From positions 132,951 to 196,950 of the forward strand of contig NAOQ01000016.1 of the NCBI GenBank assembly GCA_002751075.1: 64,000 nt of DNA, written 5' to 3'. The translations under genes were made by a program, and so were the position numbers. Under the pieces are notes generated by a model. That model was not told the origin of the DNA. It made no database searches and worked only from the letters and a program-made list of their open reading frames with translations. Of the stretch, positions 63,201 to 64,000 are shown one piece after another. Numbering within the stretch: position 1 is the first letter of the stretch; each line of letters starts with the position of its first letter. The DNA comes from Ichthyophonus hoferi. Lineage: Eukaryota; Opisthokonta; Ichthyosporea; Ichthyophonida; Ichthyophonidae.

Positions 63201-63932
63201 TGCTTGGGTAAAATTATATAGATCATTGTTTTTAAACTAAATAAAAATGTGAAAATGCCAATTAAGCTTAGTTTGTTTCATTTTGGGCTTTAGTATCCAA
63301 TTATTGGTGCTATTTAAAATTTAAAATATTTAATCTAAGCCAGTAGATAGGGCTATATAGATGTATTTAGCGGTAAAATTGTTTTGTGAATTTGGCATAT
63401 ATATCTGGTCAATTATAATGATAGTTTATAAATTTATAGTATAATTAGTTTTTAAAATGAATACGTTTTGCATTATATTCTATACTATATACTCTATACT
63501 TTATACTATGTCTATATCATATCTATATTCTGTATACCCTACTCCATCATCATAGTAAACTCTGTAATCCGAACTGACCCGTTTATCCAGCCAATGCCAA
63601 GGCAGCCCAGAACCGATTCGCTAAGATGAATGAAATGTATCAGAAATTACGCAATGATCATTTGGCATTACTTAAGGCGTCTGCTGGTATGTATTATTAT
63701 TATTACAATAATAATAATAAGGATAGAAATAATAATACTAATACAAATATGCATGATAATGATATTTATAATAATAGTTATACTAATAGTAACTATTATT
63801 ATATGCTATCCCTTTCTATCGTCTCTATTATTGGCGGTTATTAAGTATTTAATTATCATTAATTCCACAGCTCAAAAGAACGCATTTGAAGAGAGTCAGA
63901 GAAAGGCAAAGGAGGCAGAACAACAAGCTCTG
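57240..63932 (+). CDS. HIP1: HIP1/HIP1R/Sla2-type endocytic adaptor, N-terminal part
   Basis: Links clathrin-coated membrane to actin. Thirteen in-phase exons: 57240-57351, 58350-58492, 58862-58999, 59334-59407, 60212-60314, 60757-60847, 61016-61149, 61535-61606, 61979-62052, 62858-62987, 63089-63179, 63591-63686, 63871-63932; about 440 residues so far. The first seven exons form an ANTH domain (KTKHIRN, ALIIVHKLLHDGHPS, FSRLGDIWHHQMSPFSALIS, YKLKKLYFDINILKSLKGQV, QLPELGE), which binds phosphoinositides. A linker with PAWTRIKR and FSSFEGAVSFG follows, then a long coiled coil (IRALLREIERLKNEIARLTA and KIKELDESHESLSAKD). The talin-like actin-binding domain should lie right of the window. The intron after 62052 starts with GC, supported by phase. 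Start: ATG at 57240 (MSHLGGKEGEKL). Confidence 0.94.
57655..57980. repeat. TATTATAC-type microsatellite
   Basis: Imperfect ATTATACT array in the first intron of the HIP1-like gene; it gives a Tyr/Ile/Leu-only ORF. Confidence 0.85.
58500..58745. repeat. GTATAGGGTATA-type array
   Basis: Imperfect tandem units of GGTATAGTGTATA and GGTATAAGGTATA that start within ten bases of the donor after 58492. Confidence 0.85.
59000..59222. repeat. TATG and CATA microsatellites, opposed
   Basis: A (TATG)n tract at 59000-59055 and (CATA)n tracts at about 59105-59220, separated by about 50 bp of unique sequence, so the two could pair as a hairpin in the intron transcript. Confidence 0.8.
59860..60150. repeat. 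TTATA pentanucleotide array
   Basis: Imperfect (TATTA)n array in the intron before the exon at 60212. Confidence 0.85.
60315..60660. repeat. TATTG/TATTA pentanucleotide array abutting a splice donor
   Basis: The intron after exon 60212-60314 begins GTATTG and continues directly as (TATTG)n and (TATTA)n for about 345 bp, so the first repeat unit supplies the 5' splice site. Confidence 0.9.
62240..62400. repeat. TATAG/TATAA array
   Basis: Imperfect pentanucleotide array in the intron between coding exons 9 and 10 of the HIP1-like gene. Confidence 0.85.
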
Positions 63933-63944
63933 GTAGAGTGTAGT

Positions 63945-64000
63945 GTAGTATAGTATAGTATAGTATAGTATAGTGTAGTGTAATGTAGTAGTGTAGTGTA
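63945..64000. repeat. TATAG/TGTAG array at the right edge
   Basis: Pentanucleotide repeat that starts about ten bases after the donor following 63932 and runs off the window. Confidence 0.85.

Overview
The window is AT-rich eukaryotic nuclear DNA (roughly 30% GC by eye) with spliceosomal introns in every gene. Exons are mostly 50-150 bp, introns run from about 150 bp to 2.5 kb, and microsatellites are abundant, especially TA, TATG/CATA, TAA and the pentamers TATAG/TATTG/TATTA. The gene set (C2-WW-HECT ligase, SCAMP, SLC45-type transporter, HIP1/Sla2 adaptor) points to an opisthokont, most likely a holozoan such as an early-branching animal or a unicellular relative. A free-standing, fungal-type GAR transformylase is unusual for an animal. 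I cannot name the species. I rebuilt gene models by hand from conserved domains, GT/GC-AG sites and codon phase. Within each named model every splice junction keeps the reading frame.

Layout. Six genes lie head to tail on the minus strand. (1) 380-8759: NEDD4/Rsp5-family ubiquitin ligase with C2, four WW domains and the start of the HECT domain; it runs off the left edge, its 5' end is not found, and one intron holds an N gap flanked by identical 91-bp sequences. (2) 9441-13148: a complete 225-aa leucine-rich-repeat protein. (3) 13149-21895: gene-free and rich in decayed repeats, including two long diverged inverted-repeat arms. (4) 21896-23148: a 331-aa protein kinase with only one intron and altered HRD and APE motifs. 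(5) 26981-33016: a complete 339-aa SCAMP. (6) 35019-43031: a complete 560-aa SLC45/GPH-type transporter. (7) 44855-49695: a complete 203-aa phosphoribosylglycinamide formyltransferase.

The 49.7-57.2 kb stretch holds a second N gap inside a TAA repeat, an unassigned plus-strand ORF, three in-phase minus-strand exons of an unrecognised helical protein, a long TATAG array and decayed EGF-like exons. From 57240 to the right edge the plus strand carries the ANTH domain and first coiled-coil exons of a HIP1/HIP1R/Sla2 protein, which continues outside the window.

No shared pathway links all the genes, although the ubiquitin ligase, SCAMP and HIP1/Sla2 families all work in membrane traffic and endocytosis. 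I see no rRNA, tRNA or CRISPR array. The least explained parts are the inverted-repeat palindrome at 15.4-19.4 kb, a dispersed repeat shared by 19.8 and 56.2 kb, and the intron-poor divergent kinase beside them. I do not see a clear new multi-gene system.
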